Below, piece by piece: positions 34,065 to 46,741 of a stretch of DNA of 64,000 nt; the first letter of the stretch is position 1; each line of letters begins with the position of its first letter. Location: positions 62,001 to 126,000 of the forward strand of contig NW_026516749.1 of NCBI RefSeq assembly GCF_025766255.1, read 5' to 3'. The notes under the pieces were generated by a model. The model did not search any database. It had not been told where the DNA came from and was given only the letters and a program-made list of their open reading frames with translations. The DNA is from Zychaea mexicana (taxonomy: Eukaryota > Mucoromycota > Mucoromycetes > Mucorales > Lichtheimiaceae). The position numbers and the translations under genes are program-made.

Positions 34065-35491
34065 ATGCCTGAAACGCCCTCAGGCAACAATTCGGACAAC
34101 CCTACACCATTGCTCGACCCTCGCCTCTCATGGGCTCAAGTAGCCCAAAAGAAGCGGGTGTCTCTTCTCCACAACTCCTATTCCGTCTCTCAAGATACAT
34201 CACGCCAACAGCAGACGGTCATCTACTCTCACGTCTGGCGCGTGGGCCGATCGCCAAACGCTGTCTTCTTCGATGTTAGTTCTCGTCCCGGCAAAGTCAC
34301 TGACATTCTCAAACTTTGACTGAACAATACGCACACATCAATGGCGTCCAGCACCACACCGAAGGTCCTCGCGTCATTCTCGAAGTTTACTTCCAGCAAC
34401 CAGACGACTACCGTCGTGCTCTCGAACAAGGCCTGGAATTCCCAAAGCAAACGTTTATCCACGGCACCCCTGGCCTCTACCCTACCACCCAAATCAAGAA
34501 AATCTGCCTGACACGCCTACCTTTCCTGAGTCCCGAGGCCCTAGTGCAAGGTCTTCAAACGACCATGGCCATGTACGGCCGTGTCATGGACGTAGGTGTC
34601 TACCGCGACCAAACAACCAATCTCTTCATGGGAAACGGTTTTGCAGTGATTGATCAACAGCTGCTGGAACGCGAACAAGCGTTCACCACTTTGGACCACC
34701 ATATCCCCTGGTGCGGGGATGAAAACAACCTCGTTTACGGCACATTTTCTGAAATGAAACCACACTGCTCCCGATGTCACTCTGCTTCTCACGTCGTTCG
34801 TGAATGCCTGCTGCGCCGCAGCAACCAATGAGAGTGCTGGTCCTGTGGCAAAAAAGGCCACTTGTCCTATCACTGCCCCGACAAACATGCATATGTGTCA
34901 GGCAAACAACCAGGCACTCGCCGCAAAACCAACCCACAATCAGAGAACGAACAGTAAGCTTCCTCTTCTCCCAACCGCAAACGAAACCGCAACAAAAGAT
35001 CGGACGCGCCTCCGGCGACGCCACCCGCACGCGCACCACCAGCATCTGACGTTTCCACACCATCGTTGGAACCAGACGTTAGCAATGGCATTCAAGAGCC
35101 AAACCCTGGGACCTCTGATGCCGACGTCTTGATGGACACGTCCATGGAACTCGAGGCGTCCATGGATGAAGCACTTTCCGAGCTCCTCGATGATACCACC
35201 CGTTCGAAACTGGTCACACCTAAGATACAACAATAAGTCTCGACCATTCAGCTCCATCGCGAATGGTTCCGCAAATTACCAATGTCTGAGGACGCCATGC
35301 TCATCTTTGAGCAATCCGAAGTCTCCGCTGATGAAGAAAAGTTGCTCGCTACACTCCTCCTCTCCAAGCTGACTCAGATGGCTCAATCTGATAGCTGCGC
35401 AGCTGATCACTTACTAACGATCGAACGCTCGGGTTACATCCGCTTTCAGAGCGTACATGCCCGGACCGAGACAACCGAAGCTGGATTATAA
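34065..35491 (+). pseudogene. LINE copy 2 ORF1, one frameshift and three nonsense codons
   Basis: Starts 'MPETPSGNNSDNPTPLL'. A frameshift near 34316 joins '...TDILKL' to 'TEQYAHINGVQHHTEG'. RRM-like middle ('TQIKKICLTRLPFLSPEALV'), then zinc knuckles 'CSRCHSASHVVREC' and 'CWSCGKKGHLSYHCPDKH' (C-x2-C-x4-H-x4-C). The tail is Pro/Arg-rich, then acidic. TGA at 34829, TAA at 34955 and TAA at 35234 all follow a Gln codon, where Arg or Gln would fit. Terminates with TAA 35489-35491, 35 bp before the ORF2 ATG. Confidence 0.85.
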
Positions 35492-35526
35492 CTAATCCTT
35501 TGACTCACATCACTAAATACTCAATC

Positions 35527-38500
35527 ATGATATCTTTAAAAACAAACAATATTAACGTCCTTACACTCAACTGTAATGGACTCACAAAAACCAACAACTC
35601 ACAAGCCCGCTCCTCTCTCATCCGCTTTCTACGGCGGCAATCAGCTCATATCATTGCGTTACAAGAAACGCACGCCACCACCACCAAACTTCGCGAAACA
35701 TTCCACAAACAATTCTACGCGACTTCCTCTATTTGGACCATGCACTGCGGCATTGTCTCGCTTTCACCCGATATCACTCTCACTGAAATACCATTATCGA
35801 TTGGTCCCCGGGCCCAACTCGTTCGACTTCAACACGATCACAACGCCTTTGAAGCATTCTTCTTGCTCAACATATACGCCCCGGCAACAACTGCTCAGCA
35901 ACGCCGCTACTTTTTCAACACACTCCAGTCAGCACTCACCACTCTCAGCACCACCACATACTTCACCGACCGCCTCATCATTGCAGGCGACTTTAACTAC
36001 AGCACCAGTCGACCACAACTTCATCTCAACGCTCCTTCGTCATGGTTTGCTTGGCTCGAGGACTGCTTTATCGACTGCATCAAGTCCGATCCCACACTAG
36101 CACCTCTCCCCACGTTTCGTAGGGGGACCGTATCATCAGCCATCGACTACCTGTACGCAGCAAACTCCTTCCGTAATTCGCTGCGCTCCCGTGAAGTCAC
36201 CATCTTGGACCGATCATGCTTTGCTATCAACTACCATCTGTCTAGGCCCGCCCCAATCTGGAAAGGGCTACTGGCGAGGTAACCCGCTGATCCTTCGTGA
36301 CCATGTCTTCCAGCAACAACTTGCGACAGCACTATCCGACCACTTCCCTCGTCTGCAAACCTTCCCATCCGCTCAAAGCAAATGGGAGGCGCTCAAGCTG
36401 GTTCTACAACACCAAATGAAGTCCTACTCCCGCAAGAAGTCCAACTGGCGAAAAGCCGAGTTGGCCAAGCTCCAATCCCGCCGCAATGCTTTCCTTCGAT
36501 CCAACCCACCAATGGGCATCCGCAACTGGCGCCTGCCCGCGATGGAAAAACAGATCTCCATGCTATAAGAAGAACTCACAGATATCGACGCATTACGCTC
36601 CGGCCAACGATGGCGCGAACAAGGGGAGGTCTCAGCTAGCTACCTGAAACGTACCATCACGCAACGACAGCAAGCCCGCAACATCACGTCATTGCAACAT
36701 CCACACACCGGCGTACTTTGTACCCAGACAGCCGATCTTCAAGACGCTGCACGAAGCTTTTACCAAGACCTTTATACCCCGGACGTCATCAATCAAGAAA
36801 GCGTCGGATTAATGCTTGCTGCCATCCCCAACACTGCCAAGCTCTCCGCCGCCTCCCAAGACGCTTTAACCGCTGAATTTGACATTGAGGACCTACAAAT
36901 GAACGCCCAACGCACATCTAAACATAGCAGTCCAGGACCGGATGGGCTACCCTATAGTGTGTGGTACCTAGTATTTAAACATCCTCTTTATGAATCACTA
37001 GCCAAAGAAGTCTTCCGGGATGCTCTCACCCATGCTCGCTACCCTAGTTCCTGGACAGCCACCAGCATGTGCCTGCTCCCGAAAAAGGGGGACTTAACGA
37101 CTTTGAAAAACTGGCGACCAATCGCTTTGATCAACTGCGACGCCAAAATCTTCACCTGGATCCTCAACCGCCGCATGCTCGCTGCCGCCAAAGATGTCAT
37201 CACGCCTTTTCAAAGCGGCTTCATGCCCAATCGCTTCATCGCCAACAATGGACTCTTGACGCGCCTGGTCATGGAACAAGCTCAAATCGATGACAGCTCC
37301 GGTCTTTGCTTAGCCTTAGATGCCGAAAAAGGTTTCGATAGAGTCAATCTTACTTACCTAACCCGAGTACTCGATACTTTTGGCTTTCCTCCTAGGATTA
37401 CGCATAGCATCATTGAACTTTTCTCAACGACTAGCATCCATCTGAATATCAACGGCCACATCGCAAGTCCCATCCAGCAAAATCGTGGTTTACGACAAGG
37501 GGATCCGCTCTCGCCAACATTATTCAATATTGCCCTCGAGCCACTTTTACGCGCGATTATAGCCGACGAGCAGTTCCAAGGAATCACGCCATGGCACTAC
37601 TCTAGGGCCACCTCAACTCTATTAGCTCCTTTGAAAGTACTGGCATATGCCGATGATGTCATGGTATTCTTGAATAATCAAACTGATCTGACTCGCCTTT
37701 TTGCTCACCTCGACTGCTATCAGCAAGCGTCCAACGCCAAACTCAACAGACACAAGACGCAAGCTATCTGCCTATCTGGTGCACCGCTGCCAGCTTGGAC
37801 CTCAGCACTGGCAGCTCACGGCATCCCACAACCACATGATCGCACTAGCAACGAAGCAGTAAGCTACCTGGGATTCCCTTTGGCCTCCTCTCAAGCACAG
37901 CTTGATCGGTTCCTGGAACAGCTCCTACACAACATCCAAAAAGGCTGTGATGCACATTCACACCGGCAACTCTCGGTTCGTGGCTGCGCCACCATCGCCA
38001 ACTCACTCATCTTAGCAACCCTTTGGCATGTCCTTCGCCTGACACTGACCACCACCAAGTTTCTCAGTCGCATCACGTCCATTATCAGCCACTTTGTCAA
38101 CCACCGGATGTTCCTACCGATCGCTTTTGCTACTCTTCGACAACCCCGCAAACATGGTGGTCTCGGCATTCTTGATCCACATACGCAGCAACACGTCCTT
38201 CAGCTTCGTTGGATCGAGCCTTTGGTGCAACTTTCACCACATCCGCCCTATCACATTGCCTGTCTGTCCGAGCACTTGCTCAAATGCAGCCGTTTCCCAA
38301 CAGTCGATTTGCCTGCTCTGTTGTTTTGTCCATCAGCCCGTAAAGACATCCGCACAAGCACAATGTCCATCACCAAATTGATCTTCCGTGCCTTTGACAG
38401 CATGCCCATAGACTGGACTCAGACCAACCTCTCTGCCACTACGTGTCTCGAATTACCCTTCAACGCAGCTTGGGAACCAATCCCTGGGACCCGTCTACCT

Positions 38501-39298
38501 CATCAACCTGGCTTCAAACACATTCTCGTGAAGAACCTCTATATACTCGACCCTGCTCTTAGATACCTCCGACTTCGCCGCTGTGACGATGGTACGCCCT
38601 CCCGCTACTTACTTGCCAAGCTACGACAACATTTGCATCACCACCGCCTCCGTCTCCGACCTTTCTTTCGTCGACTGACCGAACCAACACATGAAGCCGA
38701 CACTGCAACACACTCGCCAACATCTTCAACCAGCAGTGCAGACTTCACGGCTCTTTCCTACCACTTCTGCAACAGAATGGCAACAGCAGGCTGGACCACA
38801 CAGGGTTTCCGCAACCTCCTCACTCCAGCCACATCACCCGACGTCAACATTGCGTGGTCCAACTTCTGGCAGATCCCAACAGAACACCAAGGCCGCAACA
38901 TTTGGTACCGCCTACTTCACAACCACCTACCGACAGCCTCGAGAGTCCACCGCATAGCACCAGCTTTTCTTCCCTCACCAAGCTGTCGCTTGTGCCTTGC
39001 GCCCATCGAAGATACTAATCACTTCCTGTATTATTGCCTGAAAAAAGAACTAGTGTGGCGACTGGCTTGGGCACCGTTTCACTATGCCGATCCACACCTA
39101 CCGGCTATCGCACATGCGATGAAGACTGCTATCTTCGCACGCCGCTCTTGCTCCCAACCCAAAACCGCTCTTCTCTGCATCGCCATCATTCAAGCGATCT
39201 GGTCAGCACATTAGTCTTTCATATTCGACGACCATCCTTTCATTCCACAGGTAGTAGCTGCTCATACCACTGCCATCTATCACCGCACATATAAATAG
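35527..39298 (+). pseudogene. LINE copy 2 ORF2 (endonuclease + reverse transcriptase), broken
   Basis: From ATG 35527 ('MISLKTNNINVLTLNCNGL') the endonuclease reads 'IIALQETHATT', 'IIAGDFNYSTSRP' and 'PTFRRGTVSSAIDYLY'. A frameshift near 36205 precedes the 'WTDHALLSTTICLGP' block. TAA at 36566 follows 'EKQISML'. The reverse transcriptase is then open: 'SSPGPDGLPYSVWYL', 'LALDAEKGFDRV', 'GLRQGDPLSPTLFNIALEP' and 'VLAYADDVMVF'. The C-terminal zinc motif is 'CRLCLAPIEDTNHFLYYC'. TAG at 39212 replaces the Trp present in copy 1 ('IWCHYW'); the frame continues to TAG 39296-39298. Not functional as it stands. Confidence 0.88.
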
Positions 39299-39432
39299 TT
39301 TTCTCTTTCCATCACTTCTCTGTTCCTCATTTTCTCATACATGTATTCACACCCAATAGTCAGTCACTCCTCTGGACACTCTGTTGGAAATAAAATTTTG
39401 CCTCCAGGCCATAAAAAAAACAAAAAAAAAAA

Positions 39433-39566
39433 ATATAAGCCATTTACTATTGAGCACAGGGTAATCCCTAGTAAGTATGCCCAGTATACCCAGGTATACC
39501 CCAGGTATACTCAAAATCTTTATTTGATATTTGGATAGCAAAACGGTCCAGGAACACAATTTATTA
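39433..39566. repeat. 170-bp satellite, unit between LINE copy 2 and element E2
   Basis: Continues the unit left at 34035 up to 'AACACAATTTATTA', where E2 is inserted. Contains 'CCCAGGTATACCCCAGGTAT'. Confidence 0.9.
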
Positions 39567-39619
39567 CAGGATTTTTCATCTCCTAGCGGACGTTTGAACT
39601 TTTATTTAGGCAGAGTGGA

Positions 39620-40130
39620 CATGAATGTTAATCTGAGTGGACATGAATGAAAATCGAACTGGACATGAATGAAAATTGATCTGGACATGAATGAAAATCG
39701 AGCTGGACATGAATGAAAATCGATCTAGACATGAATAAAAATCGAGCTGGACATGAATGAAAATCGAGCTGGACATGAATAAAGATTGATCTGGACATGA
39801 ATAAGGATCGACCTGGACATGAATTAAAATCAATCTGGACATGAGTAAAATCAATCTGGACAAGATAATAATCAATCTGTACATTAATGAAAATCAATCT
39901 GGACATGAATTAAAATCAATCTGGACATGAGTAAAATCAATCTGGATAAGATAATAATCAATCTGTACATTAATGAAAATCAATCTGGACAAGAATAATA
40001 ATCAATCTGGACAAGATAATAATCAATCTATACATTAATGAAAATCAATCTGGACAAGAATAATAATCAATCCAAACACAAATAATAGACAACCTGGACA
40101 TAATAACAGTCAGCCTGGACATAGTTTTAG
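39620..40130. repeat. E2 left subterminal array of about 20-bp units (GGACATGAATGAAAATCGA)
   Basis: About 25 consecutive units of 18-20 bp, from 'CTGGACATGAATGAAAATCG' to 'CTGGACAAGATAATAATCAA'. They become more diverged inward. Subterminal arrays of this kind often bind transposase; that role is inferred. Long false ORFs run through it. Confidence 0.9.
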
Positions 40131-41249
40131 TCAACTAAGACTTCAAAAAAGTTGAAGAAGTAGATAATATATTAAGTGTAGCAGAGTAGATCAGCAGAAT
40201 TTGTAAGTACTTAAGATTTTCAAATCAAGTCAAGACATAATAAAAGTTAAGCAGTACAAAGCCAAAGTCAAGTAAGATATAGTATGGCTGTTTCACTCGT
40301 GATAGGAAGCTTTCAGGCTAACGTACAGGAAATGGCAAGAGTGCGTTAGAGACTCACTGTGTGCACAAGCCTACTATTTTGCTGTGGGAACAGGGTCTGA
40401 ACGTTAAATTGGAGGGGGGTGGCTGAGGTAGGTGGAAAGTGTGGGGTTTGTTAGCGGAAGCAGGGAGGAAAAAACAACAACAACCAAAGATCCGTTTTTT
40501 TTTTCTCATTACCATTCGCCTTGCAAATCAACAGCTGCGACGCACACTTGTAAATGGCTCCTACTCTCTTCACGATGAATAGAAGAAAAAAGAAAACAAA
40601 ACGGCACAATCCACAGATTTCTTGAAAAACGAAATGAAGGTAATTGTTTTCTTAAAAAAAGCACGTGCTCAAGATTTGTAAGGAGTAGACCGCCGTTACT
40701 GCTTAAAAAACGCCGGGTAAGTGAACAAGGGAAGGAAAAGGTTATCGGTTGTGCTTGGGGTATAGCTTTAGTGGACATATGCTCATTCAGAATTACTGTT
40801 TCTTTCTCTTTTTCTCTGTATATACTTGATGCACCATCTTGCACCATTCCAACTTAAAACTTACGTGTGTAATACAACATCGTCTTCGACTTGCATAATC
40901 GATTCGTACTCACAACAACAACGACGCAACAATCTTTTTCTCCATTACTCAAACACAATTATATACAACATGACGCTGATCCGCCATTGGCTTGTAAAAC
41001 ATACAACCTGACGCGATTACTTTGCTCCTTTTGCATATACCAACATTAACATCGCCGGTCTTGATGGATAAATGAGCTGTAGATAGCTGGAAGGATAACT
41101 GACGGGTTTCTTTCCTTTTGTGTTGATGTGGATTGGATGAAATTAAAGTATGATGACCGTTATATAAGAAAGATAACAAAGAAGGTTTTACAAGAGTTAT
41201 ACAAGTGCGAAGGATGTTGTTTCGTGGATACGGATGGTTATTGTAATTT

Positions 41250-41480
41250 TTGACATTGCGTGGCAGAGCGTTTGGTGCCATTCACAGTCTCGCGTTTGTG
41301 AGCCCATTTGTATCCACACAATTCCGAGATGCGATCCTTGAAGATCTGCTATTGAGCAGCAGGAACGCACACGATTTCATCAGGAATGAGTGCAAGAACG
41401 CCAGGTACAGTCGAGTGAGAGAGAGCGTTGCGAATGTTGTCAAGGGTAGTAACTTGTCGCTTGTTCATAGTTGTTGTAAT
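41250..41480 (-). pseudogene. E2 arm gene, left copy, Trp-to-stop
   Basis: Minus-strand mirror of 50858-51088. The codon after 'VPAAQ' is TAG instead of TGG (plus-strand 'CTATTGAGC'), so the protein is cut at about half length. The downstream frame is still open to the same end. Confidence 0.5.
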
Positions 41481-42040
41481 AGCAAAGAAACTTCCTCCTT
41501 CAAAACAACATACGCCTTTTCTTTTCTGTCCCTGCCATATAATCATCGCCGTTCCCAACCATATCTATAGGTTCTAAGAAGCACTTGTAATGACATTCAA
41601 TCCCATCTTACACCCGTAATGCAGACAACTGAGATATGATGACGGCATAATGTATGATCTTTTACTTTTTTTTAGCAACCATAGCATCTGCAATAACAAT
41701 AATAAAATCTACATTCCATCCATCAATATATATAACTACTTTATCAATCAGGACCAGCAATGTTGTTGGTATATGCAAAAGGAAAAAGGTAATCGTCGTT
41801 GCCATCGTGTGTGTGCAAGTACAATGAATTGCAGAGGAGGATTATTCCTGTGGTGGTTTGTATGCATCATAAGAAATATAATTATTATCGCATTAATGTA
41901 TGTACACACAGTAGAAAAAGAGGTGACCATCATTATGATGATGATGATGATGATGTGCGTGTGCATACAAGTATGAAAACAAATGACCGGCGTCATAGTC
42001 GTCATCATGTAATGTGGGTGTAGATGATAGTAAAAGGAAA

Positions 42041-43120
42041 TCGTGTCAGGTTGTAAGTTTACTTAGAGCCTAAGCTTCCACGTCGAAGCCATCATTTGTC
42101 CCTTCTTTATCTTTATTCCTTTAAACTTAGTTGTACACAATGTGTATCCTGATCCATAAAAATTTATCTTTTCAACCTATTGCCTCCAATAAACACTGGT
42201 AGCGCGATAAGCAGCACCAAATAATCATTCTGGATTATGTATAATTATCGGAATCTGGTGGTGCTATTTGCTGAAAAGAGAGGATGATTGTAGAATACGG
42301 GTGCCGATCGTTTACTGAGCGAATAATGTGGTGGTCGTATTGGCGGAAAGTTAATGGTTAGTGACATCGTGTCTGTCTTGATGGCGCAATCTATGTAGGC
42401 ACTAGTGAATAAGAAGCAATATCGTAGTGAGTGCTGTTCTTGAGTATACAACCTTCCCAACAATGATCAGTCTTTTATATATCCAACATTGCAGATAGTA
42501 GTCATCTGGCTGTATTCCCTTTGTTTCCACGTGCGTTTGGTAAGCACACAACAAACACGCTCCCAATCCAGCAGTCTAGCTGTCTCTATCGTTCTATCGC
42601 CTCGCAAAGCGACTGTGGGTACATCCGTCAATCCCATTTTCTGAGTGAAGATTGTGCATGCAAAGCAAGAAGTACCACTATATTAAATAAAGACCGACAA
42701 TACTCTAAGAACTTCGTTTTTTTAAAGCAAGAGCTACGTTTGCGACTTTTTACGGGCCAGTCCTGACGCTCCACAGTACTATACCATATGTCAATCTTGA
42801 CTCGCCATCTACCATAACAAACTGCTGATTTTGATGCTCCATTAGCTACGGCTAGCTGTGGCCCATTGTCAAAAAGTTACTTTGAATTGTAGACCTGTGA
42901 TGCTAATCCTTCTGTTACTGTACAAAACACAAGGCCGTTCTTTTCCTGTACTTGTTGCTGCTAACTCTTTTCCTTTTGGCGCTTCATCCCCTTTCTTATT
43001 GAGCTACATATTAGTTTCGCGTAGCTGACGTCTTGTGAGTAAAAAAAGGAAGGAAGAAAGAACTATCTGAGCAATCATTGGTTAATCGGCAATGTAAACA
43101 AAAAAAGCGTTGTACTACAC
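42041..43120. other. E2 interior, no supported gene
   Basis: Short ORFs only (for example 42521-42766, plus). None has recognisable motifs or a convincing exon structure. Confidence 0.4.
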
Positions 43121-43122
43121 GT

Positions 43123-43460
43123 TCACTGTGCGTATGCAGTCCTAATGGATAAGGGATGTGGTTGTGCTTGAATACACCTCTTTACCTCTATCTCCTCGTA
43201 TAACCAGTATGTATATCGTCGCCCGGACGTATTATTGATAGTGAGGATCGATGTTCTTGGCTGAAACTGACCTCGGTATAAGCTACGATAGCACTCAGTA
43301 CATATGCAACGCATAATATTACTAACTGAATCTTGGAATATGTGCGTAAGAGAAGTACTATTGTGTGAAAGTCTATCTGTAGCTTCCCTTAAGCTGCGCT
43401 GCAGGTGATTATCTTGCATTCTGTTATGTAACATATGAAAGCCAAAATGCCAGTTGTCGT
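43123..43460 (-). CDS. E2 putative exon, Cys-containing protein, unrecognised
   Basis: The minus frame is open from a possible acceptor ('GTGTAG') near 43472, with an ATG in 'GFHMLHNRMQDNHLQRSLRE', to 'SIRTAYAQ'. It contains 'MRCICTECYRSLYRG', a possible small zinc-binding cluster. Divergent from the gene at 43670 with about 200 bp between them. No family is recognised; a chance ORF is possible. Confidence 0.3.
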
Positions 43461-43669
43461 CTGCACTACACAAAGATACAAATTACAAGAACCTGTGAGG
43501 TCCAAAAAGGTGCAAATGGTGGTCTGAGATTTGAAGTCTACCAAAAAAAAATGTTTCACAATCTTCCGTAATTAATTTTTAGCAAACAAATACTAAATAT
43601 AAAGGCAAATATATGAATATAAGAGAAGCTTGTACCCCAATCCGTTTTATCAACTTCAAGTTATACACC

Positions 43670-45085
43670 ATGGAATCCAGTCGCGCTACTAACAACTACG
43701 AGCAAGACAATGAGAGCAATCTCATAAGAAACTTTAGCAATGTCAGCCTGACTGAAACAGCTGCTATCAGTATGTACATTGTTTCATCAGTTGATTTATT
43801 TTAACATTATGCACTTCATATTTGACTCAATGCATCGATGTTATGGTAAATCATAAAGATGACGATGCTCACCATGACTAAGGTGCAAACACTATGGGTG
43901 AGAATGAGGATGGTATGTTTGGATTTTAAACTACTTGCATCTTGTAATATAAATCTGAATGGCGTTAACTTGAGGTACCTATAAGTTTCTGTGGAAGACA
44001 TCGACGTGGACACCCCCTCAAACCAGACCAGGGATGTCTAGCCAAGTGGCAGTCGGAAGGCTACTTCCGTCAAAAGACGGAAGTATAACAAGATAACCGA
44101 TGCTCAGCTCCAGCACTTGCTGTCTCTGTCTTTAGACAGGGGCATGTCATCCAAGAAACTGGGCACGCGTTTGAATGTGCCAGAAGGCAGCATACGCACT
44201 ATCACTGCGCACTACAACAAGGGCCAGCTGCAACGCAAGCAAAGAGGCCGCAAGACTGTAACGGTCCTTACACAGGACCACTACAAGTACCTCCGAGCGC
44301 TTATAGATGGCAACCCCGATGCCACGGTATCCTACCTCGTCGATGCCATTAAGCGACACTTTGTCGACAAAGTAGCACCATGGACTTTGCTCAGGTACTT
44401 GCGCAAGAACTTGCGCATTACTATGCAAAAGTTCAAATCGTTTCCAGAGGCAACTAGTGACAGCGGAACTGGGTCGGTTGGAGCAATTTGTGAGGAAATG
44501 TCGATTCGAGATGTAGTAGACCCTTTGCGCAACTGCATCTTCATTGGTGAAGCGGCATTTTTCATCCGTGCAAGAAGGATGTACCCGATGAAAGAGAAGG
44601 AACAGGAGCGGATGATGACGAATAACGGTGATTGCCTCCCCGCCTTCTGCTTACTTGCTGCTGTCTCAGCAAAGGGTCTCTTAGCCATAGAGAAACATGT
44701 GACGAATGGCAAAACGACTACTCAACACGTCGTCTCCTTCCTTGAGAAGGTTTTCGACTGGCTTGACGAAAAACGTCAGCTCAACCGCGTTCTAGTTTTC
44801 GATGCGGTTTCAGATGACTTCAAGACCTTGATAACCACGAAGGTGATGGAGCGAAACCACCGCGTGTTTTTTCTTACTTGTTGTTCATCATCGATGAACC
44901 CGGTGGACGACATGTTCGACACTGCGCAAAGAGATTGCCCGCGTCAAGGTCTTGATGAGCTAAACGATATGGATACTGCTTCGGAACGACTCAGTAACGT
45001 ACTTCGTGGACTGTCAGCTGAAGATATAAAAGCAACCATCGGCTACACGTACAGGATGTTGAGTGCAAACGAAGAAACCACTTAA
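43670..45085 (+). pseudogene. E2 transposase paralogue lacking the first catalytic Asp
   Basis: Exons 43670-43769, 43859-43912 and 43986-45085 share one consistent phase. The basic region 'SVKRRKYNKITDAQLQHLLS' leads to an HTH ('LDRGMSSKKLGTRLNVPEGS') and a full-length DDE-like fold. The catalytic blocks are altered: 'CIFIGEAAFFIRARRMYP' has Gly where FIDE has Asp, and 'VFDAVSDDF' keeps the second Asp. 'SSSMNPVDDMFD' has Asp for Glu, with the 34-residue spacing kept. Two in-frame stops, TAA 43879 and TAG 44039, lie before the HTH, both at plausible Gln codons. From 44117 the 322-codon frame is clean. If expressed it would bind DNA without cutting. Dominant-negative or structural function is inference. 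Confidence 0.7.
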
Positions 45086-46465
45086 AAATTTTCTTCTCTG
45101 CAACTTTTTACTTTCCCCCTTGATTCTTTTTACCCATTTCATTCCATACTATCAATCCTTTTTTCTCACCTGCTTCTTTTTGCTTTTGCATGAACTTGCT
45201 CGATCAACCCTAGCTTCTCTATTATAGTAGTTGAAGTATCAAAAAGGCTGCAAGACTATATGACATGTCGGTAATGGGTAAAAACTAAGCAGGTATCTTT
45301 TCAAGTTCTTAGGGGAAGGGGTATCAGGAAGAAAAAAGGTGCTCGCTGTTTCGGCATGACCACAGTCTATACTCCTTAGGGTGACTATGAGCAGCTGTAC
45401 GCTGCTTCTACGCGTAACTTACTTGATCCATATAATCGTTTACTCGAACTACGCAATGTGCAACGCATAAGAGCGAACCATCTCGTCGTATGCTATTGCT
45501 GTATAACAGAAGCTGGCTCAAATGTAAGCACCGTTCCACAGGAGTGCGCTCTACAGTATAGAGCATAGTACAGTGATGCGGCAATCACAAAAAACAAACT
45601 GTATTGGCTTATTGCATAATGGTTGCCATGGCAATTAAAAACGTTGCAGTCAGATGCGCGAACCAACTCAATAAGGAATCTTATACTCTGTATATAGCGC
45701 CTAAAAAGTAGTAGGGCAGTGAGAGTATGTATATGAAGTGCGTGCTGTGTTCTAGCATTGGTGAGTTGTGGTTGTCGTCCAGTTGTAAACCACATGCTGA
45801 TCAGAGGTTGGCGTTAAATACATGGCATAAAATGTTTGGGTAGTTCTATATAGCAATGACAGGTCTGATGTATCGAGTTCTTATTCTCATTCCTTTGCTA
45901 TGTGGAAGGTATGACAGATAACATGGAGTACATTAGGCACACGACACTTGAAAAATAGATTCTTCGTAAGCAGCAGCGATCATTAATAATAGTCATAATC
46001 AAGATAGGATTCTCATTGGAAGCAAAAGTCTATAATCTCAGGATTGATAATTTAACAATCCAAAGGCGATAGTTCTTAATCCTAAGGACAGAAATATTAT
46101 CAAAAAGGGTGATTCCATAAATCAGATTGCTTTGCCTTTTGTTGCTTAAATCTTTCAATTTTCCATGGTCACTTTACGTATCCAAAAGGATGTGTAATGC
46201 TCTCAGGAGCTATCAAAGGTACTTGAAATTCACAAAATGTAACGATAGGCGACAAATAGTGCAGGCGCAAACAGGCGTAATTATGAATGCAGTATTACAG
46301 GCGAAAAATATCACGTTTAGACAAATATGTTGGCTGCAGCAATATTTGCTTTGCAGTTGGTCTAGTAATTTTTATTGGGTAGTACACGTATACAAAGGTA
46401 AGGGGATGGAGAGAATTCTTTTAAAAGCTAGATTACTATCATCACATTTCTCTTAATTTTGAACT
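45086..46465. other. E2 interior, no supported gene
   Basis: Only short ORFs without motifs (such as 45493-45795, minus, and 46127-46456, plus). Nothing reliable. Confidence 0.4.
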
Positions 46466-46741
46466 ATGTCTTCAAGAATTGTTCCCACCATCACTACGTC
46501 TTTCTCAGGTGGAGATGCTGTTGTTCCAAGTATTGATTTTTGTACGCAGAAACAGCGAGACAAATTTATCAATCTGTATTTCTATAGAAGCAACGATAGG
46601 ACGTGGGAACAAGCAGCCCGGGCTTCTGGAATATCAGATGATACTGCTGCTCAAATAATGAGAGAATTCAACGAGCAGTTGGACCATTATATCCGTGTTA
46701 TGGATGCAATGAGTGAAGCTCGTGGTGATGAACCTGGTTAG
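46466..46741 (+). CDS. E2 small HTH protein (first exon, about 91 aa)
   Basis: Starts 'MSSRIVPTITTSFSGGDAVV'. The segment 'INLYFYRSNDRTWEQAARAS', then GISDDTAAQIMREFNE, has the pattern of the transposase-type HTH (W..AA..SGI...TA..IM). Compare E1 protein 3 ('GWSIRKAAEEAKIPKSTAQR'). The frame ends at 'GDEPG' with GTTAGT, which may be a donor rather than the true end; the next exon was not found. No premature stop. Probably an HTH-only relative of the transposase. Confidence 0.55.
   Translation: MSSRIVPTITTSFSGGDAVVPSIDFCTQKQRDKFINLYFYRSNDRTWEQAARASGISDDTAAQIMREFNEQLDHYIRVMDAMSEARGDEPG

Larger units (their letters stand above)
34036..39432 (+). mobile_element. LINE copy 2 (L1-like, 5.4 kb), full length
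   Basis: An exact 13-bp duplication ATATAAGCCATTT lies at 34023-34035 and 39433-39445. The 3' end is an A-rich tail (39410-39432). The 5' border is 29 bp before the ORF1 ATG. Length is almost the same as copy 1 (5397 vs 5394 bp). It is diverged from copy 1 in protein sequence and carries several frame breaks. Inserted in a 170-bp satellite unit. Confidence 0.95.
39567..42040 (+). repeat. E2 left long terminal inverted repeat (2474 bp)
   Basis: Matches the reverse complement of 50287-52619 with rare substitutions, mostly transitions. It is 141 bp longer because of extra units in the 'GGACAT..AATNAAAATC' array. Contains a (GAT)n tract near 41935-41957. Confidence 0.93.

Noticed and set aside
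39606..39906. Overlapping 92-aa minus-strand ORFs (and the mirrored ones at 52258-52584)
   Set aside because: Products of the roughly 20-bp subterminal array in E2; low-complexity shadow ORFs.
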